NCBI GenBank assembly: GCA_965218775.1
Contig: CBDCLS010000005.1
Coordinates: 1,178,001 to 1,242,000 of the forward strand
DNA: 64,000 bases
Source: CAUZIZ01 sp965218775
GTDB lineage: Bacteria; Acidobacteriota; UBA6911; RPQK01; JAJDTT01
Direction: 5' to 3'
Shown here: positions 51,603 to 60,286 of the stretch, piece after piece
Position numbering within the stretch: the stretch's first letter is position 1
Layout of the letters: each line of letters opens with the position of its first letter
Made by a program: the position numbers and the translations under genes
Notes under the pieces: generated by a model
Databases searched by the model: none
What the model was told of the DNA's origin: nothing
Seen by the model: only the letters and a program-made list of their open reading frames with translations

Positions 51603-52391
51603 TCAGCGGACAAAGCCCCTCTCGGATGTCTCGATGAAACTCAGAAGAACGGCAACGTCCTCTGTAATCGGGCCATCATCTTCGATTTTTCGCCTCGCCT
51701 CGTTCAAGTTCAAGGCCTTTCTGAAGAGCCACCGATAGGCCCGGTTCAGGGCCCCAATACGTTCCTTGGAAAAGCCTCGGCGCTCCAGACCTAAGCTGTT
51801 GATTCCATAGATACCGGCCTGATTCCGACTCCCCACGGTTTTGACGAAGGGTAGACCGTCTCGGGTGAGAACCGAGTAGCCCCCGATGAAGGCATGTACT
51901 CCCACACGGCAAAACTGGTGAACACCGGTGAAGGCCCCCACCGTGCTGAAGTCTCCGATCTCTACATGACCGGCCAGGGTTGCCGAATTGGCGAGGATGG
52001 TCCGCTGGCCGATGTGGCAGTCATGACCGACATGAACGCCCGTCATGATTAGATTGTGACTTCCGATCGTGGTCTTTCCACCTCCCCCGGCAGTTCCCCG
52101 GTTGATCGTGACGAACTCACGGATCACGTTCTCATCACCAACCTCCAGAAAGGTCTCTTCCCCCTTGTATTTGAGATCTTGCGGAGGCGTCCCGATGGCT
52201 GATTGCCCCTTGATGCGGTTGTTCTTCCCGACCACCGTCGGACCCTCTATAACGGCGTGGGGTCCCACCCAGGTTCCCTCCCCGATGATCACCCTGTCAC
52301 CAATAACGGCGTAGGGTCCGATCTGAACTCCCCCGGCCAGTTCCACCTCGGGAGAAACCAATGCGGTGGGGTGGATCTGACTCTGACTCAT
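51603..52391 (-). CDS. lpxA: UDP-N-acetylglucosamine acyltransferase LpxA
   Basis: From the ATG at 52391 (7 bases after the fabZ stop) the protein has 262 residues, standard for LpxA. It has left-handed beta-helix hexapeptide repeats (IHPTALVSPEVELAGGVQIG, IGSHNLIMTGVHVGHDCHIG). The catalytic His lies in GVHVGHDC, and the C-terminal helical domain includes LNRAYRWLFRKALNL. It transfers an acyl chain from ACP to UDP-GlcNAc, the first lipid A step. Confidence 0.95.
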   Translation of the reverse strand: MSQSQIHPTALVSPEVELAGGVQIGPYAVIGDRVIIGEGTWVGPHAVIEGPTVVGKNNRIKGQSAIGTPPQDLKYKGEETFLEVGDENVIREFVTINRGTAGGGGKTTIGSHNLIMTGVHVGHDCHIGQRTILANSATLAGHVEIGDFSTVGAFTGVHQFCRVGVHAFIGGYSVLTRDGLPFVKTVGSRNQAGIYGINSLGLERRGFSKERIGALNRAYRWLFRKALNLNEARRKIEDDGPITEDVAVLLSFIETSERGFVR

Positions 52392-52398
52392 GGGAAAG

Positions 52399-52851
52399 CT
52401 ACTTGGGGGATGCCACCGACGAACGGTCGACGAGAGAGAACATGATCTGCGCCTCAGCAACCAGCGACCCGTCGACAAAGGCCTTGCCTCCCAGCTTCCC
52501 AACCGGCCCTCGAATTCGGGAAACCAGCATCTCGATAGTCAGCTGATCCCCGGGTCGAACTGGCTTGCGAAAGCGCGCCTTTTCAATCCCAACGAAAAAG
52601 ACGAGCTTTTTCTCCCGGTCGGTCAGACTCTTGAAAACCAGGAATCCACCCGCCTGGGCCATCGACTCGATGATAAGGACGCCCGGCATGATAGGGGCCC
52701 CGGGGAAATGCCCCTGGAAGAAGGGTTCATTGATGGTTACATTCTTGATCGCGACGATGCGCTTGTTCTCCTCGTACTCGAGAATCCGGTCTATCAGGAG
52801 CAGAGGATAGCGATGAGGCAGATAGTCCAGGATCTCCTGAATGTCGAACAT
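52399..52851 (-). CDS. fabZ: 3-hydroxyacyl-ACP dehydratase FabZ
   Basis: The 150-residue hot-dog-fold protein has the FabZ signature YLPHRYPLLLIDRILE (catalytic His) and FFQGHFPGAPIMPGVLIIES (catalytic Glu region). It dehydrates 3-hydroxyacyl-ACP in fatty acid synthesis and competes with LpxA/LpxD for substrate. It directly precedes lpxA. Upstream, where lpxD usually lies, there are only palindromic repeats. Confidence 0.95.
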   Translation of the reverse strand: MFDIQEILDYLPHRYPLLLIDRILEYEENKRIVAIKNVTINEPFFQGHFPGAPIMPGVLIIESMAQAGGFLVFKSLTDREKKLVFFVGIEKARFRKPVRPGDQLTIEMLVSRIRGPVGKLGGKAFVDGSLVAEAQIMFSLVDRSSVASPK

Positions 52852-52902
52852 CCGCTTATTCTACTGTATTCGGGTGACCGCCACTGCACCTGAGGATGAT
52901 GC

Positions 52903-53046
52903 TAAGTACACTGGTTCATAAATACGCTAACGTTTGCAGATGGGGCTTGTGAGGCAAGATCAAGGCAGGAGGAGGAAGGCAATCCTCGCCAGTTTCGACG
53001 AGGACCAACGCTCGATACCTCACCGCATTTAGAACCAGAGTACTTA
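52903..53046. repeat. Palindromic family R2, short inverted-core copy
   Basis: The ends TAAGTACACTGGTTCAT and AGAACCAGAGTACTTA are complementary. The interior (GATGGGGCTTGTGAGGC, AAGATCAAGGCAGGAGGAGG) is the reverse complement of the right part of the R2 core. It sits directly beside the next copy. Confidence 0.8.
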
Positions 53047-53320
53047 GTGCTCCCTTCCATAAATACGATGATGTATGTGGCGAGCGCGACGGCGTCGAGG
53101 GCGCGAAGCGACGACGAGGCGATGCTGGGTATCGTAGAGGAGGAGCGACAAAGCCATCGGCCCGTCCCGTCGCCACCCGGAGGGCAGATGGGGGTTGTGG
53201 ACGATCTCGGCGTTGGTCGTCGTCGAAGATGGCCAAGCATCGTCTTCCTCCTCCTCCTGCCTTGATCTCGCCTCACAAGCCCCATCTGCATACATCATCG
53301 TATTTATGGAAGGGAGTACT
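53046..53320. repeat. Palindromic family R2, copy a
   Basis: The left arm AGTGCTCCCTTCCATAAATA (from 53046), continuing CGATGATGTATG, is complementary to the right arm ending GGAAGGGAGTACT. The core (GGCGAGCGCGACGGCGTCG, CGGCCCGTCCCGTCGCCACC, TTGGTCGTCGTCGAAGATGG) recurs in the copies at 56664 and 57298. No coding function is apparent; frames inside are chance. Confidence 0.9.
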
Positions 53321-53384
53321 TAACCGGATGGGTCGAGTCAGGCTCTGGGTCTTCAGGTTGTCGGTCGCAGATTCCTGACGGAAA

Positions 53385-53408
53385 GAGGCGGCTCATGTGC
53401 AGCCGCCA
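53385..53408 (-). terminator. Probable rho-independent-like terminator after skp
   Basis: On the minus strand GGCGGCT pairs with AGCCGCC around a short loop, followed by TCTTTCC. It lies about 50 bases past the skp stop and would separate bamA-skp from fabZ-lpxA. Confidence 0.5.
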
Positions 53409-53457
53409 TTTCAGTTCGCAGCTGCCATTGACAGCCCGGGACCAGCGCCCCCTTCGA

Positions 53458-54012
53458 TTACTGGGCGGGAGCGGCCGCGGCTGCAGCAACGGGGTTCTGG
53501 TCGTTATAGATCCGCACTATCTCCTGGGTGATCTCGAGACTCGGCGCGACGTAGGGCTGATTCTGTTCGCGCAAAAAGATCACGCTGTAGCCGTTCTTCT
53601 CGGCGTAGTCTCTGATGATCACCTGGATCTTGCTGCTCATTTTGCTCAGCAGTGCATCCCGCTTTTTCCCGACTTCAGTCTGGCTGTCCTCGGTGTTACG
53701 ACGCAGCTTCGTTTCGTTCTCTGTGATCTGTTGCTGCATCTGGGAAGCAGCGTCCGTGCTCAGCACCCGGGCCTGATTGCTGAGTTTGCTCTTCAGGTCA
53801 TCAACCTTCTTTTGCAGAGCCTGCAGCTCCTTCTGCTTGGCCTGGACATATTTTTCCACCTCACCAATACCGGCCTTGCCTTCCTCCGTCCCTTGAAGTA
53901 CTGCCAGAGAATCCACGAAACCGATCTTGGCCCCTTGGGATAAGCCTACAGAAGTCCAGGCAGTCCAGAGGCCCAACGCCATCACAAATGAAAATCGAGC
54001 TTTCTTGCTCAT
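53458..54012 (-). CDS. skp: Periplasmic chaperone Skp/OmpH
   Basis: From the ATG at 54012 (preceded by gggggag) the protein has 184 residues. A Sec signal peptide (FVMALGLWTAWTSVGLSQG) precedes KIGFVDSLAVLQGTEEG, then a long coiled coil (KYVQAKQKELQALQKKVDDL and onward) typical of the Skp tentacles. The C-terminus ends in an Ala-rich stretch. Skp holds unfolded outer-membrane proteins for BamA, whose gene ends 16 bp upstream on the same strand. Confidence 0.92.
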   Translation of the reverse strand: MSKKARFSFVMALGLWTAWTSVGLSQGAKIGFVDSLAVLQGTEEGKAGIGEVEKYVQAKQKELQALQKKVDDLKSKLSNQARVLSTDAASQMQQQITENETKLRRNTEDSQTEVGKKRDALLSKMSSKIQVIIRDYAEKNGYSVIFLREQNQPYVAPSLEITQEIVRIYNDQNPVAAAAAAPAQ

Positions 54013-54028
54013 CTCCCCCACTCTCCTT

Positions 54029-56908
54029 TTAGAACGTATAGCCAACCGTAAATCTTACATTTTTTCGAGGCTCAGTCAACGGGAAGCGAATTCCCTGTAT
54101 CTCTGCGGTCGTATTCATCACTAGAGGATTATACGCGAAGATCAAACGAAACGGTTGATTGATGACAGGCAAGAGGAACTGCAACTCGACCCCCGTTGAG
54201 GCCCGCCAGATATTGTTGGTTTGTTCCTGAAGCTCAATCAGTTGATCGGGACCAAAAAGATTCAAGTTGCCCTTCTTGAGCACGGTCACGGTTCCGAAGT
54301 CCGCAAAAGCATTCAGCTGCAGCGGTCCTATGATAGGCATCCGGTACTCGGCTGTTAGAATCAGGCTGGTATCTCCCCCTGTGGGGATGAAATTCTCGGA
54401 GACGGAGGGTAGGCCTGTAGAGGGGTCCACGATCGGGTTGCCCAATGCATCCTCCGCCGGTCTTCGGGAGATCGCCCAGGGAGTGACGGATCGCAGCTCG
54501 AATCCTCGAAAATCGAACTCCCCCCCTCGGAAGATGCGCTCGAAAAAAGGCACTGTCATGGGCCCACCGTTGGGAAGGGTGCCATACGGGATCAGGTGCT
54601 GGAATTGGGCGCGGAAGGCCAGGGTATGTCGTCCGCCACTGAGATACCGATCTCGAATAAATCTCTGGTACTCAACGAAAGGACTGATGACGTTGTAAGA
54701 GCCGCCCAACGGACCACCCGCTATGGGAAGCTGGACACTCAACTGGGAGCCTCGGGTTGCCCCAAAAAGCGCGTCCTTGGTGTTGTAGACCAGACTGGGC
54801 GTTACCTCACTTCGGATGATCCCTTCGGTCGCTCCCGATACGTCGCCACCCGGCGTGAACCCAACCAACTGGTTGAAGGCAAAGTCGCTGAAGCTGTCGT
54901 CCACGTCGCTGATTTTGATGTTTTGCAATGAGTAGCGGAGTCCCAGCCGGGTCCAGCGCCACATCGGATAGCCCCCCTGGAGACTGAACCCAGTGGTGCT
55001 GCGAGTGAAAAGAGTGAGGTTATCTTGAGGATTGATCAACCCGAAAAAGGCAGTGAAGGTATCGTATCGAAATCGCTGCTTGAAGACCGAGAAACCCAAT
55101 GAGACCTTGCTGTCAAGGAAGTACGGCTCCCGGAAGGACAACATGTACTGAGAGGTTCGAGTCCCCGTCAACAGCTGCACGTCGATCTGCTGTCCCAAAC
55201 CGCGAAAATTGTTGCTGGAATAATTGATGCCAAAGAAACCGCCGCTGATCCCGCTGACTCCCCCGGTCAGGCCTATCGACTGCTGGCTCCTTTCCTTGAC
55301 ATTCAGCACGATGTCCACTTCAGCGTCTTCAGGTCGCTTGATGACCTCATAGTCTTCTTCTTCGATCTTTTCGAAGAAACCCAGCTGATTGATCCTCAGG
55401 ACGGAGATATCGAGCATGTCGCCATTGAACATGCGCTGCTCCTCCATCAGGAACTCTCGACGAAGCACTTTGTCACGCGTCTTGGTATTGCCAACGAAAT
55501 TGATCCGATGAACCAGATACTGTTTGCCTTCCTCGACCTGAATCTTGATGTCGACGATCTTCTTGTCATGATCCGGCTTGATCTCGGGAATGGGCTCCAT
55601 ATCCAGATAGCCGAATCGGGAGTAGAGCTTTTTCAGCTCTTCGTTCGCCTTCTTGAGGCTACTGTAATTGACAATTTCGCCTTCATGGATGTTGTAGGCT
55701 CTCTTGAGGGCATCTGCCTTGAAGTTCTTGACCCCATTCAACTCGAAAGTGCCATACCGAAACTGTTCGCCCTCCTCGATGGGGATGGTGATGTAGTACT
55801 GCTGTTTAGTCTTCCGAAAGCCAATCAGCATTCCCCTGGGTGCTTCTACTATCTCTACCTTGGGCTCACCCGCCTTGGCGAAGATGTACCCTCGTTCGCG
55901 GTACTTGTCGAGCATATTGACCTGACTGTCGTACTCGACCTTCTCCTTGATGTACTTGTCCAGTCCCTTGAAGAGAGTAATCGGTCCTCGCTCTTTGGTC
56001 AGTTCGAGCGCCGAGCGCAATTCCCCATCTGAAATGACGGTATTTCCCTCGAACATGATCTTGCCAACCCGCACTTTCGGACCTTCGTCGATGTCGAAAA
56101 TCACCTTACTGGCTGCAGATGTAATCGGCTCGGTGCTAATCTCGACCCGTCCCAGAGGCCGGCCGTTGCCATCGAGAAGCGCCTTGATGGCCCGCCGCGC
56201 TTTGGGCAGCTTCGCCTCGTCCAGCGGAGAGTCCACTGTCATCCCCACCTTCATCTCGCGGAACTTCTCGAGTACGTCCGATTCTTTGAAGGACTTCATA
56301 TTGTTGTACTCGATGGCGCGAACCAGGGGACGCTCCTTGACCTCAAAGAGGATGATGGTCCCTGTTTCTCCCTTGAGCTTCTTGACCTTGGCATCCACGA
56401 AGAAGTTGGTGTTCAGCAGGTTCCTGTAGTCCCTCAGAACCTGGTCCTCGTTGTACCGGTCGTTCTCCTTGCTCTGGATGTAGTAGAGGATCGTGCTCTC
56501 GGGGATACGGCGATTGCCCACAATCCGTACTTCTTCCACACGCTCAGGGGGCTCCTCGGATTGGCCCAGAAGAAAGTCGGAGAACAAGGTAAGAGAGCTC
56601 CCAAGCAGAAGTGCCGAGGCGAGGACGAGCCGGGAGCGTCCCAACCGCGCAAGGGAGCGGCTAAGTGCTCCCTTCCATAAGTACGATGATGTATGTGGCG
56701 AGCGCGACGGCGTCGAGGGCGCGAAGCGACGACGAAGCCATACTCTTGCGTATTGGAAGGAGGAGCGACAAAGCCATCGGCCCGTCGCGTCGCCACCCGG
56801 AGGGCAGATGGGGGTTGTGGACGATCTCTGCGTTGGTCGTCGTCGAAGATGGCAAAGCATCGTCTTCCTCCTCCCGCCTTGATCTCGCCTCACAATCCCC
56901 ATCTGCAT
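54029..56908 (-). CDS. bamA: Outer membrane protein assembly factor BamA, 5' end fused to a repeat
   Basis: POTRA domains begin around RVEEVRIVGNRRIPESTILY, and the beta-barrel C-terminus includes FFERIFRGGEFDFRGFELRS and ends VRFTVGYTF, with the aromatic terminal residue needed for membrane insertion. The native signal peptide (LVLASALLLGSSLTLFSDFL) is preceded by about 80 residues that are a translation of R2 repeat copy b, so the only in-frame ATG (56908) lies in the repeat. A TTG near 56636 (before GRSRLVLASALLLG) is an alternative start. The native initiation codon appears to have been lost. Confidence 0.9.
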   Translation of the reverse strand: MQMGIVRRDQGGRRKTMLCHLRRRPTQRSSTTPICPPGGDATGRWLCRSSFQYARVWLRRRFAPSTPSRSPHTSSYLWKGALSRSLARLGRSRLVLASALLLGSSLTLFSDFLLGQSEEPPERVEEVRIVGNRRIPESTILYYIQSKENDRYNEDQVLRDYRNLLNTNFFVDAKVKKLKGETGTIILFEVKERPLVRAIEYNNMKSFKESDVLEKFREMKVGMTVDSPLDEAKLPKARRAIKALLDGNGRPLGRVEISTEPITSAASKVIFDIDEGPKVRVGKIMFEGNTVISDGELRSALELTKERGPITLFKGLDKYIKEKVEYDSQVNMLDKYRERGYIFAKAGEPKVEIVEAPRGMLIGFRKTKQQYYITIPIEEGEQFRYGTFELNGVKNFKADALKRAYNIHEGEIVNYSSLKKANEELKKLYSRFGYLDMEPIPEIKPDHDKKIVDIKIQVEEGKQYLVHRINFVGNTKTRDKVLRREFLMEEQRMFNGDMLDISVLRINQLGFFEKIEEEDYEVIKRPEDAEVDIVLNVKERSQQSIGLTGGVSGISGGFFGINYSSNNFRGLGQQIDVQLLTGTRTSQYMLSFREPYFLDSKVSLGFSVFKQRFRYDTFTAFFGLINPQDNLTLFTRSTTGFSLQGGYPMWRWTRLGLRYSLQNIKISDVDDSFSDFAFNQLVGFTPGGDVSGATEGIIRSEVTPSLVYNTKDALFGATRGSQLSVQLPIAGGPLGGSYNVISPFVEYQRFIRDRYLSGGRHTLAFRAQFQHLIPYGTLPNGGPMTVPFFERIFRGGEFDFRGFELRSVTPWAISRRPAEDALGNPIVDPSTGLPSVSENFIPTGGDTSLILTAEYRMPIIGPLQLNAFADFGTVTVLKKGNLNLFGPDQLIELQEQTNNIWRASTGVELQFLLPVINQPFRLIFAYNPLVMNTTAEIQGIRFPLTEPRKNVRFTVGYTF

Positions 56909-56937
56909 ACATCATCGTATTTATGGAAGGGAGCACT
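56664..56937. repeat. Palindromic family R2, copy b
   Basis: Arms AGTGCTCCCTTCCATAAGTA (left) and TTATGGAAGGGAGCACT (right), like copy a. The core is almost identical to copy a. The left arm abuts the coding sequence of bamA. Confidence 0.9.
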
Positions 56938-57131
56938 AAGTACAACAAGCTGGCTGCTGACGGCTGGAAACATCCACATGATCAAGAAATTGTACCGAGC
57001 GCGCTGGGACGAGAGCAAACGAGGGTTCTGGCAAGCTGGCAACTGCCGGTGCAAAAAGGGATCCGAGACGACAGATCCTAAGGGGGTATTCCTGCTCAAC
57101 CCAAGACGCGTGTTCTAAAAACACTAAGTGC
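56938..57131. other. Spacer between R2 repeats
   Basis: About 190 bp. A plus-strand frame encodes MIKKLYRARWDESKRGFW then CKKGSETTDPKGVF up to a stop at 57116-57118. The residue usage looks gene-like but I recognise no family, and there is no clear start signal. It may be a gene fragment. Confidence 0.35.
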
Positions 57132-57300
57132 ACTAGTACCCTGTCAACCTGGAGATTGTAGGTTCTGAACGGCCCTGGCGGCCGATCTCTGCGTTGCGCG
57201 TCCTCGACGTAGACCAAGCTATGCCTGCGGCCGCGCGCCTTGACCTCGACCACCATGACTCGTCCACAACCCACAATCTCCAGGTTGACCGAGTACTAGT
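57132..57300. repeat. Palindromic family R2, diverged short copy
   Basis: Arms ACTAGTAC...GTCAACCTGGAGATTGT (left) and ACAATCTCCAGGTTGAC...GTACTAGT (right) are complementary but unlike those of copies a and b. The core retains CGATCTCTGCGTTG and GCCTTGACCTCGACC, similar to the R2 core. It shares its last bases with the next copy. Confidence 0.75.
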
Positions 57301-57569
57301 ACCATGTCACACATGTAGTGTCGGGTTTGTGGCGAGCGCGACGGCGTCGAGGGCGCGAAACGACGACGACGCGATGTTTTTCATCGTGGAGGAGGAGAGG
57401 CAAAGCCATCGGCCCGTCCCGTCGCCACCCACAAGGCAGACGGGGGTTGCGGACGATCTCTGTGTTGGTCGTCGTCGAAGATGGCCAAGCATCGTCTTCC
57501 TCCTCCCGCCTTGATCTCGCCTCGCAAGCCCCATCTGCAAACCCGCCACTACATGTGTGACATGGTACT
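57298..57569. repeat. Palindromic family R2, copy c with different arms
   Basis: The left arm AGTACCATGTCACACATGTA is complementary to the right arm CTACATGTGTGACATGGTAC. These arms differ completely from copies a and b, although the core between them (GGCGAGCGCGACGGCGTCG ... TTGATCTCGCCTCGCAAGCC) is the same. The right end overlaps the clpC stop codon. Confidence 0.9.
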
Positions 57570-60006
57570 AGGCCATATCGTATGAAAGAGGCACCTCGCT
57601 CTTCGATCCTTTGGCGCGGTAGTAGAGAACGCCGCCTTTGGCGTAGATAGACAAGGTCTCCTTTTCCTTCAGTTTCCCCTGGATGATGAGCTCGGACACG
57701 GGATCCTCAATATGCTTCTGGATCGCTCTTCGCAGTGGCCGAGCCCCGTAGGAGCGGTCGCCGCAGGTTTTGTCAATAATCCAACTTTTGGCGCCGTCGC
57801 TGAGTCGGATGTGGATCTCCTTCTGCGACAGGTTCTCGTTTCCTTTCACGATGAGGAGGTCAATGATCTTGAGTAGGTCTTCCTCGGTCAGCGACTCGAA
57901 CAAGATGATCTCATCCAATCGATTCACGAATTCGGGGTTGAAGACTCGCTTCACCTCTTTCATGATCACTTCTTCGACTTGTTCCTTCCCCTTGATCGCA
58001 TCCGTCGTAAAACCGACCTGCGGTTTCTTGATCAGATATCGAGCTCCGATATTGGACGTCATGATGACGATCGTGTTCTTGAAATCGATCGTATTTCCGT
58101 GGGAATCGGTCAAATGCCCGTCCTCGAACACCTGCAACAGCAGATTGAAGATATCGAAATGGGCCTTCTCAATCTCGTCTAGGAGAAGCACGCAGTAGGG
58201 ACTACGCTTTACCTTCTCAGTCAGCTGCCCCCCTTCTTCATGCCCGACGTACCCGGGCGGCGATCCGATCAGCTTGGAGACGGAGTGCTTTTCCATGTAC
58301 TCGGACATATCGAACCGAATCAACGATTTCTCACTCCCAAAGAGGAATTCCGCCAGCGACTTGCCAAGCTCCGTCTTGCCGACACCGGTGGGTCCTAGGA
58401 AGAGGAAGGAACCAACCGGTCGGTTGGGGCTCTTCATGCCGGCCCGACTGCGCCGAATGGCCCGCGCCAATGCAGAGATTGCCGGATCCTGGCTCACGAC
58501 CCGCTGGTGGAGCTCTTCTTCCATCTTCAGAAGCTTCTGAGTCTCCTCCTCGCGTAGCGAGTTCACGGGCACACCCGTCCAGCGGGAGACCACCTCTTCG
58601 ATGTGTTCCTTGGTCACCATGGGAGGCACACGATGCTTCAATCTCCACCGTTCTTTGACGACCTGCAGGTTCTCCCGTTCCAGCATCTCTTGATCTTTCA
58701 GCTTCGCAGCCCGGTCGAACTCTTTTGCTGAGATGGCATCGTCCATCTGGCGCACGATGACCTTGATCTTCTTCTGCAGTTTCGTGACCTCGTTGGGAAA
58801 AGAGGTGTAGTTGAGCTTGACTCGAGCACCCGCCTCATCGAGAACATCGATCGCCTTATCGGGCAGAAAACGGTCGGGAATGTACCGGCTGGACTGGCTC
58901 ACGGCCGTATGGATCGACTCGTCGTCGTAGGCGACCTGGTGAAATGTCTCGTATCGTTCCTTGATCCCATAGATGATCTCGAGTGTTTCCTCTTCAGTCG
59001 GCGGCGCCACCTTGACGGCCTGGAACCGACGCTCCAGGGCCCGGTCCTTTTCAATCGACCGCCGATACTCGTAGGGGGTCGTGGCACCGACACACTGGAT
59101 CTCACCTCGGGAAAGCGTGGGCTTGAGAATGTTCGCCGCATCCAGCGAACCCTCGGCGGAACCGGCACCCACCAGCGTGTGGAGCTCATCGATAAAAATG
59201 ATGAACTCGGGATTCTCAACCAGCTCCTTCATGATCGCCTTGAGCCGCTCCTCGAACTGTCCACGGTACTTGGTCCCGGCAACGATCAGGGAAATGTCGA
59301 GCGCCAGGATTCGTTTGTCCAGAAGCATCGAAGGAACCTCACCCGTGACGATCCTCTGAGCCAGACCTTCTACAATGGCGGTCTTACCGACGCCGGGTTC
59401 TCCAATGAGAACCGGATTGTTCTTGGTGCGCCGACACAGGATCTGCGTGACCCGCTCAATCTCTCCTTCTCGACCAATGAGTGGATCCAATTCACCACTC
59501 ATGGCGGCTTCGGTCAGATCGCGGCTGAACTCGGTCAGAATCAGCGTATCTTTCGTCTTCGATGGAGCCTGTCGCTCCGAAGTCCCTGCCAACTCTTCTC
59601 TCACGCGGGAAAGGCGTAGACCCTTGTCGCCAAGAATCGCAGCTGCCATCGACTTTTCTTCTCGCAGCAAGCCCAGCAGAATGTGTTCCGTTCCGATGTA
59701 GTTACACAAGAGACGGTCGGCTTCCTCAGCGGCGTAGGTCAATACCTTCTTGGATTCATCGCTAAGTGGTAGCTCCACCGAGGTGGACACCTTCTCCCGT
59801 CCCAGGGCGCTCCCTTCAATCTGCTTGCGAATTCCGTCGAGGGCCGCCTCAGCCCGGGGAAAGAATCGGCTGGTCAGGCCCTTGTCCTCGCGCAGCAAGC
59901 CCAACAGGACGTGCTCTGTCTCGATAGATCGGGAACCCAACTGGCTGGCCTCGTATCGCGCAAAGAAGATCACGCGTCTGGCCTTCTCGGTATATTTCTC
60001 AAACAT
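57568..60006 (-). CDS. clpC: ATP-dependent Clp protease ATP-binding subunit ClpC
   Basis: The ATG at 60006 is used (an in-frame TTG lies two codons upstream), giving 812 residues. There is a ClpN double repeat at the N-terminus (EKYTEKARRVIFFARYEASQ), the first AAA+ domain with Walker A GEPGVGKTAIVEGLAQ and Walker B IIFIDELHTLVG, and a UVR-like middle segment (DAISAKEFDRAAKLKDQE). The second AAA+ has GPTGVGKTELGKSL and VLLLDEIEKAH. It unfolds substrates for ClpP. The TAG stop lies at the edge of repeat R2c, so the C-terminal end may have been altered. Confidence 0.95.
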   Translation of the reverse strand: MFEKYTEKARRVIFFARYEASQLGSRSIETEHVLLGLLREDKGLTSRFFPRAEAALDGIRKQIEGSALGREKVSTSVELPLSDESKKVLTYAAEEADRLLCNYIGTEHILLGLLREEKSMAAAILGDKGLRLSRVREELAGTSERQAPSKTKDTLILTEFSRDLTEAAMSGELDPLIGREGEIERVTQILCRRTKNNPVLIGEPGVGKTAIVEGLAQRIVTGEVPSMLLDKRILALDISLIVAGTKYRGQFEERLKAIMKELVENPEFIIFIDELHTLVGAGSAEGSLDAANILKPTLSRGEIQCVGATTPYEYRRSIEKDRALERRFQAVKVAPPTEEETLEIIYGIKERYETFHQVAYDDESIHTAVSQSSRYIPDRFLPDKAIDVLDEAGARVKLNYTSFPNEVTKLQKKIKVIVRQMDDAISAKEFDRAAKLKDQEMLERENLQVVKERWRLKHRVPPMVTKEHIEEVVSRWTGVPVNSLREEETQKLLKMEEELHQRVVSQDPAISALARAIRRSRAGMKSPNRPVGSFLFLGPTGVGKTELGKSLAEFLFGSEKSLIRFDMSEYMEKHSVSKLIGSPPGYVGHEEGGQLTEKVKRSPYCVLLLDEIEKAHFDIFNLLLQVFEDGHLTDSHGNTIDFKNTIVIMTSNIGARYLIKKPQVGFTTDAIKGKEQVEEVIMKEVKRVFNPEFVNRLDEIILFESLTEEDLLKIIDLLIVKGNENLSQKEIHIRLSDGAKSWIIDKTCGDRSYGARPLRRAIQKHIEDPVSELIIQGKLKEKETLSIYAKGGVLYYRAKGSKSEVPLSYDMA

Positions 60007-60120
60007 AGCCAACTCGCTAAAGCGCTGATCCTATTTAAGCAGAACCCAGAACTCTCGCGCAAATGCGAGCAGTGTTCATTATACCCTGCACCCCAGAAAA
60101 AAACCGTGCGCATCGCCCTT

Positions 60121-60266
60121 CGCCCTCGCCTCTACCTTTGCCTCTGCCTTTGCCTTTGCCTCCGTCTTAGTTCGGGTCGGTGCTGACCCAATTGATGAAG
60201 GTCTTTGGTGGACCCAGAATCCTTTCAGGTCGAGACAGAGGCAAAGGCAAAGGCAGAAGCAGAGGG
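60121..60266. repeat. Hairpin-forming hexamer repeat
   Basis: Left arm of CCTCTA/CCTTTG/CCTCTG units (60124-60170) and right arm of the complementary CAGAGGCAAAGG units (60231-60266). Likely a long hairpin between lolD and clpC, possibly a terminator or processing site. Confidence 0.7.
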
Positions 60267-60286
60267 TGGGAGGACACCCCACTTGA

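Noticed and set aside
52902..53298. Several Arg/Ser/Pro-rich frames in the R2 repeats here and at 56661-57560
   Set aside because: They repeat with the non-coding palindromes on both strands and have no start signals or homologous features.
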